Assembly: GCF_020509005.1 (NCBI RefSeq)
Contig: NC_063022.1
Span: 992,001-1,056,000 of the forward strand
Reading direction: 5' to 3'
DNA: 64,000 nt
Origin: Fulvia fulva
Taxonomy: Eukaryota; Ascomycota; Dothideomycetes; Mycosphaerellales; Mycosphaerellaceae
Of the stretch, positions 1-12,644 are shown in pieces. The stretch's first letter is position 1. Every line of letters begins with the position of its first letter. The notes beneath the pieces were generated by a model. That model was not told where the DNA came from. It saw nothing but the letters and a program-made list of their open reading frames with translations, and made no database searches. A program made the position numbers and the translations under genes.

Positions 1-117
1 TAACTAGGCTTTTATAAGGGTATAGAGTTTAACGAGCAAGTGGCCGTATAAGACAGTAGGCGCACGAGTGAATATAGACGCTTAGAGGACTAAGACGACT
101 TTTAAGAGAGGGGGTAC
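1..117 (+). mobile_element. 3' internal end of a Gypsy G1 element (copy 1, cut by window edge)
   Basis: This is the last stretch of internal DNA upstream of a 184-bp LTR. It matches, with scattered differences, the sequence just before the 3' LTR of the complete G1 copy (57030-57147). It ends in a purine run (GAGAGGGGG at about 106-114), which is where the polypurine tract that primes plus-strand DNA synthesis should lie. The rest of the element is outside the window. No open frame remains. Confidence 0.75.
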
Positions 118-301
118 TATTCCGGGCTACCCGCGACCCTTTACTACCGAAGCGTCGGCCCGACTATTCCGCGGACCTTCCGTATCGGGTTAGCGCGGCT
201 TAGTATAACTATATAGCTTCGCCGCGCCTCGCGCTCCTCTTTCGTAGCTTCGTAGAATAAGAACTATCTCTCTCGGACCCTATAGTACGCGCGCCCTTAT
301 A
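118..301 (+). repeat. Gypsy G1 LTR (184 bp), 3' LTR of copy 1
   Basis: It aligns over its full 184-bp length to the LTRs at 39302-39485 and 57148-57331. It begins TATTCCGGG and ends CCCTTATA. The expected TG...CA ends read TA...TA, as RIP would produce. The sequence to its right (from 302) is internal DNA of Gypsy X, so this G1 copy lies within an X element. Its left flank is outside the window, so no target duplication can be checked. Confidence 0.85.
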
Positions 302-383
302 AACTTCCTATTAATTGGGTTCGGCGGGATCGGCTTCGTATTATTCGTCGTCGACAATTCGGATCGGTAGTTTTACGGGTTAT

Positions 384-1002
384 AGATAGATAGATTTGTT
401 ATTCCCCTGTTCTAGGACCCTATCCGGCCTATATAGGTATATATCTATTGTTATATATAAAGGGAAACCCGAATAGGTGAAAACCCTTCCCGCCCCTAAC
501 TACTCCTTATCTAGATTAGCTTTCCCCCTAAACGTACGTAGTCTATATCACTACCCTATTAGCCCCCGCTCCTAGCCGGTCTTCTCGCGCTACGTCGTGC
601 CTTCTCTTCCTATACTACTCCTACTAGGCGGTACTGTTCTAGCTAGCCCTTCTCTAGTATCTAGTTCGTGATGCGCCGTAGGTCCTTAGCGTTATTAAGA
701 AGTGCCGTAATCGTCCGGTTCCTCGCCTTTACTATCTACTCCCCCCTTCCTAGCGACCACCTCGGATAGACGAGGAGTACGTACCGTACGTTCTAGGAGC
801 GATAGCCGTAGGGGTAGCTAGTATTCGTATATCCTAGAATCTTCCTCTATAATAGGTACCCCTAGAGGCCGATATATTTGCTTCGTAGTTAGGTTGCTAT
901 ACTACTCTATACCCTTATAAGGCGGTAGTAGATAAGCTTCGGGGGGTGCTTAACCGCGGATTTCGTAGCTAACTATTCCTTAGGTTATCCCGCTAGCTAA
1001 GT
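384..1002 (-). mobile_element. LINE E, 5'-truncated copy of the LINE A/D subfamily
   Basis: About 620 bp matching the 3' end of LINE A (16915-17092 plus 22060-22510) and LINE D (59578-60200). It holds the 3' UTR and the end of ORF2, including the C-terminal zinc-finger region. The left side begins with AGATAGATAGA, the complement of the TATC-type tail shared by these LINEs. An 11-bp near-duplication (373-383 and 1003-1013, two mismatches) flanks it, and the matching empty site is at about 57870. Truncation by incomplete reverse transcription is the simplest explanation. RIP-mutated. Confidence 0.8.
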
Positions 1003-1894
1003 GTACGGATTATATCTATCCTATAACCGGCGGATAAACTAGTATAAGAAGGTGTAAGTAGAAGCAATTATTAATATTTAAAGTATGTAGGAGCTCTACT
1101 TTATAAGTATTGCCCGGTAGTACCTCCGTAATTACGTATAGTCTAGACTACTTTACGTCTATCTTATAAGAAGGTCTCTCTATCGTCTAGTTCTTAGTGC
1201 TTACCTATACTTCGTCGCCTTTAGCGTACCGTAGTATAGGTATACGCGTCTAGTTTACGTACTTAGCTTAGACTACTTATACTAAGGCTATCTACTATCG
1301 TAACTATTAGTATATCTCTTATATCTTAGCCGTAAACTTGTCCGCGGACTCGGCGTCTAGTCGCTATTTGTATAGTATTAGTAGTATAGGCAAGTCTAAG
1401 TCGAACTTAGAGAACCTTAGATTACGCCTAGTATTAGTATAGAATAGCGAGACGCCTATTATTACGGACACTATATTATTTGCTATAAACTTAGCTAATA
1501 GAGTCTAATCTAGCTAGTCGTCCTAGGTATAGTTAATAAAGATACGTAGGTATTGCTCTATTACTTTATTCGTGTTCCCCGACTGTCTATCTATTTCTAG
1601 GTAGAACGACGAAGATAGCTTTCGACTAATACTAAGTAGCGCGTATATCCTATACTAGAATACGGAAACCTATTACGTACTACGATCCGAGACAATAGAC
1701 TTCGGGAGCCTATATCTACTAAATATATACTTAAGGAATACTAGTACGTAATACTCTACTATTATCGAGGTAATAGGAATAATATATCGCTCTGTAGTTA
1801 GGCGATATATAACGGTTATAATGTTCTCGTACGTTTGTCCGTCGACTACGCTTATTCCCTTCGGTAGTTTGACTACGAAGTTAATAGAGATATC

Positions 1895-2302
1895 TATAAA
1901 ATAGGTATAGTATATATATACACGGAAGTCAGGACACGAAATAGAGAAGGAGGAAGGACTAATATAGTATATAAAGGTATATAGTAGAATAGTGTTTAGT
2001 ACTAAAGGTGTCTCTACTATTAGTATAGAGACTACGTCTCTTATACCTATATAGAGGGATATTGCTCTAGTCCTAGTTCTGTTTCACTACGCCTTAGTGG
2101 TTTTACCTATATCTTATCCTACGACGGCAGTTCCTCCGACAGTCTCGTACTAACTAGCTAAGCGACTTTAGGTCCTCTAAGTCGCTCCTACTATTCGTAC
2201 GGTGTCTCGGTAGTATTACCGTACTATTATCTCGACTAGCTTAGTATATACTAAGTTAGTCTTAGTACCGTACGACATGCCTACTAACCTATATTCGTAA
2301 TA
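1895..2302 (-). repeat. Copia C4 3' LTR (about 408 bp)
   Basis: The outer edge is set by the target duplication. The inner edge is set by the end of similarity with the right LTR and by a polypurine-like tract just inside: on the minus strand CTAAGTAGGAG, comparable to CTGAGTGGGAG before the 3' LTR of Copia C1. On the minus strand the LTR starts TATTACGAAT and ends TATTTTATA, which fits TGTT...ACA ends after RIP. Confidence 0.7.
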
Positions 2303-5300
2303 CTCCTACTTAGGTCGTAAGGTAAGGAACGATTGTTCCTACTATACTAGCTATAGCTATCGTATAAAGGTCTAGAACTAGGGACCGGCTAGCGGTTTAT
2401 TTAAGTTATCTACTACTATCTCCTTAGTATAGTAGTACTCTACTTTAATCTTCCTCTACTACTAGAGGTGCCTAATATAGTTATAGGTAATATTAATGTA
2501 CTTAGATCTTTCGTAGATTTAGGCGTCCTTAACTAAGGTTAGAGCCGCCTAGTTATTCCCTATAAGGCGTACTAGTCTTAGTTCGTCGACGGTGCTCTTA
2601 TCGGCTAGGACTATTAGTTAGAAAGAGTAGTCTCCTACTAGCCCCGGGTAGTTTATCTCTCGGAGGATAGCCGCTAGGAACTAGGATTGTTTCGCGGTAG
2701 CGTTTATCGCTATAAACTCTACCTCTATAGTAGAGGTTACTATAGACTTTTGCTTCTTACTTATCTAGGATATAGGCGTACCGTATACTAGCTAGACATG
2801 TCCTAGAATTAAGACCCTATCTACTTAATCTATCGCGTAGTCGGAGTCTAATTTTCCGGTTAGGGTACCGCTACTCCGTCTAAATATTAACCCTAGGTCG
2901 GGGAACGACCTTAGGTATCTCGAGACCTTCTTTAGTACTTTTATATACCGCTTTATTAGATCCGCGACATATGTACTAGTTCTCCCGAGTAGGAAGGCTA
3001 GGTCCGGTTTCGTTATAGTCATTAGCTATATCTAGGTCCTATTATCGCTCTAGTAGTTATCCTTACTATATCTCTCGTCGTTCGGAGCTATAGGACGGAG
3101 ATTACTATAACTATCTATTAGCGAGAGTGTTAGGCTTGCCTTTTCTTTTGCTATGTCTATTTTAGTAAGGGCCTTATAGATATAATAGCCCTAGTCGACT
3201 TTTAGGGTACCGTTACGCCTATTACGAGTAATCTTTAGTCCTAGTAGTTTCTCTAGTTCCCCGAGATCCTTAATCTTAAAGTGTTACGCGAACTACTTCT
3301 TAAACTATTAGATATCGGCTAACCTTAGTACTATAATAGATATATCGTCTATATAGATAAGTAGTATAATGTCTCTCTTAGTATAAGTTAGGAGATATAG
3401 GTCTACCTCGGACTAGTAGAATCCTATCTTAACTAACGTAGCGATATAGAGCTTGTTCTAGTCTCTAGCTACCTACTTTAGGCCGTAGAGACTCCGGAGT
3501 ACCTTAAGGACCGTATTCGGTAGGGTTTCGACTCCTAGTACGGGTTTTATATAGATGTCTTCGGCTAGGTAGCTTTAGGTAAACGTATTATTAACGTCGA
3601 CCTAGTATATCTCGAAATCCCGCTCGTAAACTACTACTATAAAGACCCTTATAGTGTTATAGCGTACTATAGGTACGAATGTCTCTTCGAAGTTAACGCC
3701 GAATTTCTATAAAACCCCTCTTACGATAAGTCTTGCCTTAAACTTTTCGATTGCTTTGCTAATAAGTCTCTTTACGTTAAAGACCTACTTAGAGATAACT
3801 ATATTCGCCCCCCTTAGAGCGATAGCCGTTTTCTAGGTATTATTACTTAATAACGAGAGTAGCTCGGTATTGATAGCGTCCTTCTATAAGTGGCCCTATT
3901 TAGGATCCCCTACCGTAGCCTTATATATCTTCGGGATAGGTACTTCCTATTAGTAGGCGATACCGGGTCCGAATATAGTAAAGGCGTATTCTTAGACTTC
4001 GTCGAATAGTTCCTCTACCGTAGCTATAAATATACGTTCGTCGGTATCGGTAAGTCTATTGTTTACCTATAGCAGTTAGTAGAACAAAGCTATTATAGCT
4101 TTATAGTACTTAGTCTTATTGTCCTAGTCCTAGCCGTAGTTATCGTTAGGATCCCTAGTCTAATTCCTCCGGACGATTAGTTCCGGTAGCTCCGGGGTTT
4201 CCTCGATCTTCTAATAGTCTACGATATTATCTAGTCTACCGGGAAGTTAGATATAGAGCAGTCTTAAGACAGTTAGTCCTTTGTCCTTAGCCGTAGCGGG
4301 TTCGGTCTCTACGTAGGGAGCGGGGATTAGCTAGGTCGGTTCTTCTATAGAGGACTCGGCTACTTTAGTAGTAGAAAGTTAGGGTATTTTATACCCTATC
4401 TCGCTTACGTTACTCTCGTCGGGCCTAGGTGTTATACTACCCTAGGATCGTAAGATTACTATCGGGGTATCCGCTAGTCGCTAAACTAGTAGTAGTCGCG
4501 AGACCGCCGGTAGTCGACCGACTAGCCTTCGTTCGGGTACCTTACTAGGTTAGTTTATAAAGGAGACACCTAAATCTAGATCTCCTCCCTTCTTGTTTTC
4601 GAACTAATCTACTTAGCTATACTACCTAATAGCTCTAGAATAACTATTACTTAGTCGATTGACTATATCTAATAAAAATAGCTTCCTTACCCCGGTTTAT
4701 TAACTTATCCTATCGTAGCCCTTTTAGATATAATTTCGATTCTACGTAAACTACTACTCTATAACCCTATACTCTTAGGTGATCTACCGTCGGTACTTTG
4801 CTAGTAAATACTTCTTCCGGTAAAAGTTAGATACCGTTAAGTAACGGTCCGTTCGGTAGTCGGTTACGTATAACCGCCTATACCTCTAGCGCTTTAGGCT
4901 AGAATTCTACCGGTATCTCCGATTCCTCGAGCATTACGCGGATCGCGTTCTCTAATACCTAGATTGACCTTTCTACTACTCCGTTTTGTATAGAGTATAA
5001 GTATCCGTTGTATTATATTAAACCCCCGATTCTTTCTCCTATTCTTTTAGAACTATTAGTAGGTTAGGTATATTGTTACTCCGTACTGCTCTTACGTAGT
5101 ATTTCGATACTTTCTCTATAGTTAGCCGCTATTATCGTAGTGCTTACGGTGCGTCGGATTTGTTCTTAAGCGGGATTACCTACTTCTTTCTAAATAATTT
5201 ATCTACGATCTCTAGCTAGTATTTAAACCTAGCCTAGATGTCGTATTTTAGAAGGGTCCGTAGATATCGATAGATATAAGCGTAAGTCTTTCGTTCTTTC

Positions 5301-6893
5301 GTTCTATAATAGCGCCTTTAAACTTCCGTATATTCGCGATAGAGTATACCTTATAGTTATACTCGTCTAGGATAGGAATTAGGTCCTTCTTATTACTTAC
5401 CCTATAGACGTTCCGGAGCAATCCTTTACCTAGGTATACGAATCTTCTATACTAAAGCTCCTACTAATCTTCGGTAGTTACCGCGGCTAGAGCTTCCTTA
5501 TATAGTATCTCCGGGGGTCTATTATCTACCTAGTTTAGGGAGTCGGATATCGAAGATACTACCGGTACCCTCCCTTATAGTACTATTCGTACAATAGGCT
5601 TTCCGCTCTTATACTTAAGTATAAAGTTTAGAGGTTCGACATCGAATTGCTTACTAAACCACCTCTATAAAACTAGATTAACTCCGAGATTAGGAATAAA
5701 CAAGACTTTCTCTAGCGTAATTTATTTCCCCGTTAGGCCTCCTATAGTTACTATTCCTTTATAGAATATATCTAGGTACCCCCTACCGACTTTAATTACT
5801 TTCCTTCTCGCTAGTTTCCTAAGTAATCTAAGTAGAGACTTATTATTAGTTATATATAAGGAGGTATAGGAGTCTAGTAACTATTCGGAGGCGGGAAACT
5901 TACCTTTTACTTCGGTAGTAGAATAGGCGACTTCGTCGTCGTATATTTCCTCGGTATTGCTTTCTCGTAAGGTATAGGCTCGTACCGCCTTTACCTCTAC
6001 CTTATTATCGGATTAGCTTCTCCTATCCTTCTACTGTTTCCTAGACTTCTTAAGGGCGTTTTAGGCTTTCTCTAGATCCCGGACTAGCTCTTTATAGGAC
6101 TTCTTCTCCGGTTACTTCTAGATATTCTTCTTTTTAATAAACTCCTTTACGGAATCTAGTTCCGGGCACGATATAACTAGGTAGTTACTATTGTAGATAA
6201 AGTAGCCGCTCTTACTCCCTTACCTCTAGGAGTATAGAGCGGTCTCGCCCTTACTCTCTTAGATCCGTAATTCGTAGGATTTAAGTAAGGTTATAGTAGA
6301 TTCCTAGCCTAGGTTTAGCTAGGCTAGGATAGTATCCCTAGTAGTAGCGTAGACGTCCGGGAGGCTACTTAGTAAGTGCTTAAACCTCCGGATAGGGTCC
6401 TTATAGTAGGTCTCTTTACTATCTATTTCGGTAATCTATATAGATAGGTTACCTAGATGTGTCTACCCTTATCTAATTGTCTAATCGTCCGGTAGCTTAA
6501 ACGATACTAGCTATTCTATAAGCGCTACTACGTATACCTTATAGACCTTGCTATACTTCTTCTATAGAAGTTTCTAGATCTCTTTCGTATCTCGTATATC
6601 TAAGATTTCTTAGTTATCCTCCTCGGATAAATATACTAAGATAGTATATCTCGCTATACCGTTCGCCTTCGAAGTAATCTTAGGCGTAACGGATTCTAGG
6701 AGATCAGCCGACGAGTCGTCGATAACCTAGAATACCTCCCGGCTTTCGAGATAGTCTCGTAGTATAACGAACTAGCGCTTCTAGTTCTTACGAGTAAGGG
6801 TAGGGCCGACCCTCCGGGGGCCCTCGTAACTCGTTAAGTCTTCTATAGCGAAGGTAGCCTTAGATATATAGTAAGCTCTACTTGACTACGGTC
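2303..6893 (-). pseudogene. Copia C4 gag-pol remnant
   Basis: Read on the minus strand, gag-like residues start near 6850 and continue with frequent TAG/TAA in place of Gln/Trp codons. The reverse transcriptase motif YIDD is at 3344-3355, and both Asp survive because the codons read GAC GAT and contain no CpA or TpG. A 65-codon open stretch at 2825-3022 contains TKPDLAFLLGR and DSDYAID, matching the segment between RT and RNase H of Copia C1. Protein divergence from C1 and C2 shows C4 is a separate copia family. Confidence 0.8.
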
Positions 6894-7040
6894 TAGCTAA
6901 GCGACTTTAGGTCCTCTAAGTCGCTCCTACTATCGTACGGTATCTCGGTAGTATTGCCGTACTATTATCTCGACTAGCTTAGTATATACTAAGTTAGTCT
7001 TAGTACCGTACGACATACCTACTAACCTATATTCGTAATA
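6894..7040 (-). repeat. Copia C4 5' LTR, truncated to 147 bp
   Basis: It matches the inner part of the left LTR (2155-2302), with one indel and few substitutions. The remaining ~260 bp of the LTR, the primer-binding site and most of the leader are missing, so LTR sequence joins almost directly to the start of gag. The deletion breakpoint is at about 6893/6894. Confidence 0.7.
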
Positions 7041-7045
7041 ATATC

Positions 7046-10000
7046 CTCCTAAGCGCTAAATAGTACTAGTAGCGGTCTTAATAGCCCTAGGTACTAGATA
7101 TTAGTGTTCTTATTCGTACGGTAAGCGCGGTAGGCACGTATATAGCTCTTAATAAATCGTACGATACCTAGCTAGGTATAGTTACGAGCTACTAATTTAT
7201 ACGTCTTCTCGTCCCCTAAGTAACTAGCTACTATATAGTCGTAGAAAGCCTATACGATACGAGTACGTACCGGGATTTCACCTTTATCTACATTATCTTC
7301 TAACTCCGGAGGAACGAATAGGCTATAACTACTATATATATTCTTAATATATATTATACCTCTAACTAGGACTATATAACGGTTATCGATACGGTACTTC
7401 CTTAGTAAGGTGTATAGATCATCTCGTTCTAGCTATTAAACGGCTTTCTTAGCCTCTAGTTACGTATAGAGTCCTCGAATAGCGGTCGTAAGCGGGGTCA
7501 TAACGTTGATGTTATATACCGACAATACTCTAGTAGATAATAGGTTTAGGATACGATCTAGGCCTAGTAATACCTAATACTACTATTAGTTTCGTAGGTT
7601 ATCTAGATCTCTAGGCTTCGGCAAGTCCTATAAACGTCGGGTTAAGCTATCTAGCTTAGTACCTGAAACTCCTAGCCTATAGACAATCTTAAAGAAGAAC
7701 TACGAGAGAAACTCGGCCTAGCGAGCTTATCTACGGTTCAATTGCTTCGTACTTATAAACTATTCGAGGTTCTTATAATCGGAGTATATAAGCGTCGGGT
7801 TGTCCTTATATTCCGGGTCTAGTAGATTCTTATAATCGTCGGTACCGTATTTGTTAATAGTTAGCTCCGGTCGCTATTTCTCGAAAGCTTATATAATAGC
7901 TAGGGGCTCCTTATCGTAGATATCGTAGTTATATTACTAGGGATCTATCTTCTTAGATATATAAGCGATAGGATATAATACTCGTCGCTCGTTACGTTAT
8001 AGGAGTACTACTACTATTACGTAATCTAAGGCATCTGTTTCTAGAATAGTCTCTCGCCCTAGGTAGAAGTGCTTTAAGGTAGGCGTATCGATAAATACTT
8101 GCTTTAATACCTCGAACGCCTATTAATATACTAGAGACTAGTCCTATAGGATATTCTTCCTCGTAAGCTTCGTTATAGGCAAGTAGATCTTACTAAAATC
8201 CTTAATAAACCTACGGTAGAAGTTAGTAAACCCTATAAACGACAAGATATCGGTAATATTCGCGGGTATAGGCTAATTCTTAACGTTTTTAATCTTAGCT
8301 AGGTCTATCATAATGCCCTTATTTGTGATAATAACACCTAGATACGTAGTCTCGTGTCTAAAGAACTCGGATTTGTTAATATCTAACTAGAGCCTAGCGG
8401 TATCTAGCTTTCGTAAGACCTTTAGGATATATTAGATATGCTCTTCTCTTGTCTTACTGAAGACAAGTACGTTATTAAGGTAATATAACACGAAGTTATC
8501 TAGAAACTCCCTTAGTATATCGTTTATAAATAACTAAAACGTTCCTAGTATATTATATAGTCTAAAAGGTATAACTACGTACTTAAACTACCTATATCTA
8601 GTAGTAAAGGCCGTTTTCTACTCCTCTCCTACTATAATACGGATGCGATTAAATGTAGCAATGACATCTAGTTTAGTGAACTATTACGCGCTAGTAATAC
8701 GATCTAAGGTCTCTTAAAATAGTAGAATCGGGTAGCGACTCTTTGTCGTAAGCGCGTTTAGAGCTCTATAGCCTACGTATACTCGTAGCCCTCTACCCGG
8801 CTTTTTGACTATTAGAATAGGTACTACTACTAGTAACACGCTTCTCTAAATAAAACCTTTCTTAAGTTGGTCATCGATCTACTTCTTAATCACCTCGTTC
8901 TCTCGTATAGAGAAGGAGTATAGTCTTCGAAATAGCGGTGTCTAACTAATCTTTAGCTTGATCTTATAGTCTACGCTAGGCCGTCGCGGTAGGACCTTAT
9001 CTACTTCCTTACGGCTAAATAGCCTAGCCATTTCCCTAAACTCTACTAGTAACAAAGGGATAGGATCCTAGTCTTTGTCCTTACTATTTATAAAACGTTA
9101 ATAGTCGTTAGCTAATATAGTAGAGGCGTTAAGTTACCGCTAGGTATAGTTACCCTAGGGCTTCTCCTATCTATCTATGTTTTCTTAAGTATTAGTATCT
9201 ACTAATATCGCCGCGCGACCTCCTAGTACTAGCTTCGCTCTTATACCGAAAGCCTTTAGTATATACGCTAATAGCGGATCTCGCGCGACTTACTTATTAA
9301 GATTTTCTTTTAGATTAAACATCTATATTATATGTACTTTATGGCCCTTCCTCCGGCTTATACGCCGAAGTACTTCTATATTAATAGGCTTGATATCGAT
9401 CTCTAGCTTAGTCTCGACCTTTAGTTCTTTCTTCGTTCGACGCGCTAGGCGCTTAAGTATTTCAACCCTATCGGCGTGTAGTAGCTAGCGGACGTAATAA
9501 GACGGTTCTAGTTTATCGTAGATATCGACGGTATGTCGTATTACTACCTTCGTTATGTACGTCTCCTATACTACTATAGGTTCGTCTTTATCCTCTACGT
9601 AGGGTTTGACGTAATTAGATAGAGCTTAAGGTCGCAAACTCTCTAGTACTAGTATCTCGGTCTAAAGAACGCCTCTTAGTATAATACCCTTATCGTTAAT
9701 AGACTATATATATACTAGTTTAGTTCCGAGTATACAGTTCTATCGACAATATAGTAAGAATAGGGTTATAGTTCCGAACGTATAGTAGAACATAGGTTAA
9801 TACTCGTCGTACTATAGACGGCCGAGGACTATATCGTATTCTAGTAATATATAGTAGCTAGACCTAGTCTCTACGTAGTTGCCGATCTAAACCTATACCG
9901 TTGTTCTATAAGTAATAAGGTTACTAGTAGGTTAGCTATCTACTAATATTAGCCCTAACGGATTAGGTAGCTATATTATATTAAGGTTATTCTTATACGT

Positions 10001-12460
10001 AAAGTCGATATTAAAGTACGTAGAGTTAGTACTATTATTATAAAGGGTTTGAGTAGGGATCTTTCTATTCACTATATATAGTATAACTAGATAAGAAGCT
10101 ATTACCGGATTGTATTTATCTATAGAGTAGTTTATAGCTAGTAGGGAGTATACCGATATACTTAAAACCTTGCCTCTCTTAGGAGGCCTATGTTTATTAT
10201 TATACTTTTTCTCGTTTTCTCGTAACTCTAACTCGTACGGTCTACTACGTATTACGCTTACGGAGTAGACTAGGCGTTTCCCGCGCCGCCGGTATTATTA
10301 GCGTTACTACTATTACTACCGTTACGGCGGTTATTACTTAGGTTATAGCCTAGCGTAAATAGGCGGCGGGCGACATCTCGAAGGGGATACTAATCGGTAT
10401 CGATACGGCGGTAACCTTCTTATTTGTACTTTAAGTACCGATTCTAATCGAAATATTCCTAGGCGCGAGTAGTATCTAAAGGTTAGATATACTAAAATGC
10501 CTAAGGTCGATTAGCCTACTTAGTCTTAGCGTTCGGGTTAGTGTTATTACCGCTAATACTCAAAGCCGTATCCTTCTTATCGTCGTTACCCTTAGTAGTC
10601 TTCTTATTACCTTAGGTCTTATTACCGTTACTAGTCTTACCGTACTTAAGGTCGAACGCCTTAAACTTGTCCTCGTAGTTATATAGCGTAGATACGACTT
10701 ACTTAAGGGTTATGTTGACTATGTCCTCGTTTATAATACGGTAATCGTAGCGCGAGTTTAAGTTACGGAGTAGGAAGTCCTTCTTAAGTTTCTTTTCCTT
10801 CGCGCCGTTATTAAGGTTAATAATATCGGCGTCCTTACGGAAGGATAGGTAGAAGTCACTAAACTTCTCCTTATTACCCTACTATAGACTATTAAGCTTA
10901 GTTATAGCATTAGTATAGGTATTATAGGTACCGTAGCGCCGGGCTAGATCTTCTATTATCTTATCTATAGAAGCGTACTAAGTAGTCGTACCTTTTGTAG
11001 ACTTAGTAAGACTAGGGATCTTTAAGTCGATATAGGTCTATATACCGTTCTTTAACTAGCTCTAGACGTTCTAAAGGGAGTTCTTTACGGTACGGTACTT
11101 CGAGGCTTAGAGCTTAGCTTCGGTAGTACGCTACTACTCTTAGAACTTAATATCGTCGCTCTTTAGATCGAACTTAGTAGGGGCCTTTAGCTCGTTAGAG
11201 GACTTGATACTAGTAGTTATATCGGCGTCGTAAGTCGTAAATCCGGAGATAGGGTTACTATCTAAGTCGGTACTCGGGCGATTCTTCTTATCCTTACGAC
11301 TACCGTCCTTACGGGTATTCTTACGGCCCTTATTACCGTCGTCCTCGTCGTCTAATAAGTCCGATAAGTCCGGGTCCGACTTCTTCTTATTAGGCTTGCC
11401 TCTATTCTACCGACGCTCTAGTAACTCTTTAGACTCGGTTCGCTAAGGTAGTAGGTCTTACTTTTCCTTAGACCGGCTACGGTCCTTCTCTTACTTCTTA
11501 AGCTTAGTAATACGCTTCTCGGCTACTACGAGCTTAGTCTCGGTCTCTACTAGCTTACTCTCCGCTACCTTATACTACGTACGATATACCTTCTTTATAT
11601 CTTTAGCCCTCGTAAGCTCGTCTAGGTCGATAACGATAGTATTATCGCGCTTAGCGATCTCCTCCTTTAGTCGCGTAACCTCCTCTTCTAGGGACTATCT
11701 AGTCGCCTATTCCGTATCGATTATATCCTCGAGTCGGTCTATCTACTCCCTAGTATTATACGCCTTACGGAGATTAATACGGTTAGCTCTATCGAGCGGA
11801 GTATTAAGCTTATACGTACGTCGGTAATCGGACTCGATATTATAGAGGATCTTATAGATCTACTAGGGATAGTTATTAACCGTCTTCTTGAACTTGTCTA
11901 TATTCAACCCGTTTAACGAGTCGAAGGCTTCCTAGAAGTTATTAATAGTGACCCTCCTCTTCCTCGGTACCTTAGTACCCTTATCTTCTATCTTATCCTC
12001 GACAAACTCCGCCCTATATAGGTTAGCTAAATTTAGCTCTATCTCGACCTCCTCTTCCTTAATCGCCTTGAGTTAGTCAAACACCTTCTTATACTACTTA
12101 CGGTACTAGTTATTCTCGTCGAGGAGCTTATTTATAATATCCTCTTTACGTCCTTAAGTCTACGTCGCCGGGTTCGCGCTATTGTTATCGGGCGGATCGG
12201 GTAGTAGGGTAAAGAAGGATAATCTATTAAGGGACGCGCGATAAACGCGTCTATTAGTATTCTCTATACTTACGCCTAGTACGCCGGTGCCGGTCTATCT
12301 CGCTATTACTACTATATTAGCTATAACCTACTTTAAGGTACGACTTAGCGAGTACGATACCTAATCTTAGTACTTCCTCGTATACTATCGCGGTTTCTCT
12401 ATAATCTCCCGAATATAGTTTCTCGTATCTCTCTATACGTTAGTAATAATCTATTCGAAG
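7046..12460 (-). pseudogene. Gypsy X gag-pol remnant (gag to start of integrase)
   Basis: Minus-strand reading gives a chromovirus-like Gypsy polyprotein with many stops. The RT region has recognisable blocks such as [11 protein letters not shown] and [12 protein letters not shown]. The catalytic YLDD is YLNN at 8471-8482, which needs only two TpG-to-TpA changes. RNase H is near 7950-8100 (ETDALDYV). Around 10270-10360 is a low-complexity Asn/Ser/Gly-rich gag stretch, similar to one in G1 (about 41340-41440). Integrase continues at 302-1889 beyond Copia C4. No active product is possible. Confidence 0.8.
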
Positions 12461-12644
12461 TATTATTAGTAGGTATAAGTACGTTATTAGGTAAGGTATA
12501 AGTCGAATAGATATTCTATCTAAGAGAGGCGCGGAGGGCGCGAGAGTTATATACGGGCGCTAAGCCGCTAGTCGGATTATTTAGCGGCGTAGGGTCTAGG
12601 AACGTACCTACGGGTTTAAGTAAATATACGCCGGTACGGTAATA
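12461..12644 (-). repeat. Gypsy X 5' LTR (184 bp)
   Basis: It aligns with the solo LTR at 38057-38241, and its last 36 bp match 57332-57367. On the plus strand it starts TATTATTAGTAGG and ends GTACGGTAATA, a RIP-altered TGTT...AACA pair. It is unrelated in sequence to the G1 LTR despite the equal length. LINE F sequence starts immediately to the right. Confidence 0.8.

Larger units (their letters stand above)
1895..7040 (-). mobile_element. Copia C4 element inserted in Gypsy X, RIP-mutated
   Basis: The ends are set by the second X copy, which reads straight through the site (AGAGATATGCTCCTAAG at about 58753-58769). Here the same sequence is split by 5.1 kb flanked by ATATC at 1890-1894 and 7041-7045, a normal 5-bp target duplication. 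The left LTR (3' LTR of this minus-strand element) is 1895-2302. The right one is truncated to 147 bp. Gene order on the minus strand is gag, protease, integrase, reverse transcriptase, RNase H, the Ty1/copia order. Full of RIP-type stops. Confidence 0.85.
302..12644 (-). mobile_element. Gypsy X element, copy 1, RIP-mutated and interrupted
   Basis: This is a minus-strand LTR retrotransposon in three pieces: 302-383, 1003-1894 and 7041-12644. LINE E and Copia C4 occupy the gaps. The pieces are collinear with the second X copy at 57801-59577, which lacks both insertions. From right to left one can follow gag, a protease region, reverse transcriptase (about 8400-8800), RNase H, and integrase (about 1000-1890 and 7041-7300). 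The only LTR is the 5' one at 12461-12644; the 3' LTR was lost or lies beyond the G1 junction at 301/302. Stops are dense, so it is not functional. Confidence 0.85.

Noticed and set aside
1895..2154. This 260-bp stretch first looked like native Gypsy X integrase sequence left of a 148-bp-LTR Copia.
   Set aside because: The second X copy reads directly from AGAGATAT into CTCCTAAG, and ATATC duplications fit only if 1895-2154 is part of the C4 left LTR.
10270..10360. Short trinucleotide-like repeats (GTT/ATT/GGC) resembling a microsatellite.
   Set aside because: They lie in frame in the gag low-complexity region of Gypsy X and have a counterpart in G1, so they are coding remnants.
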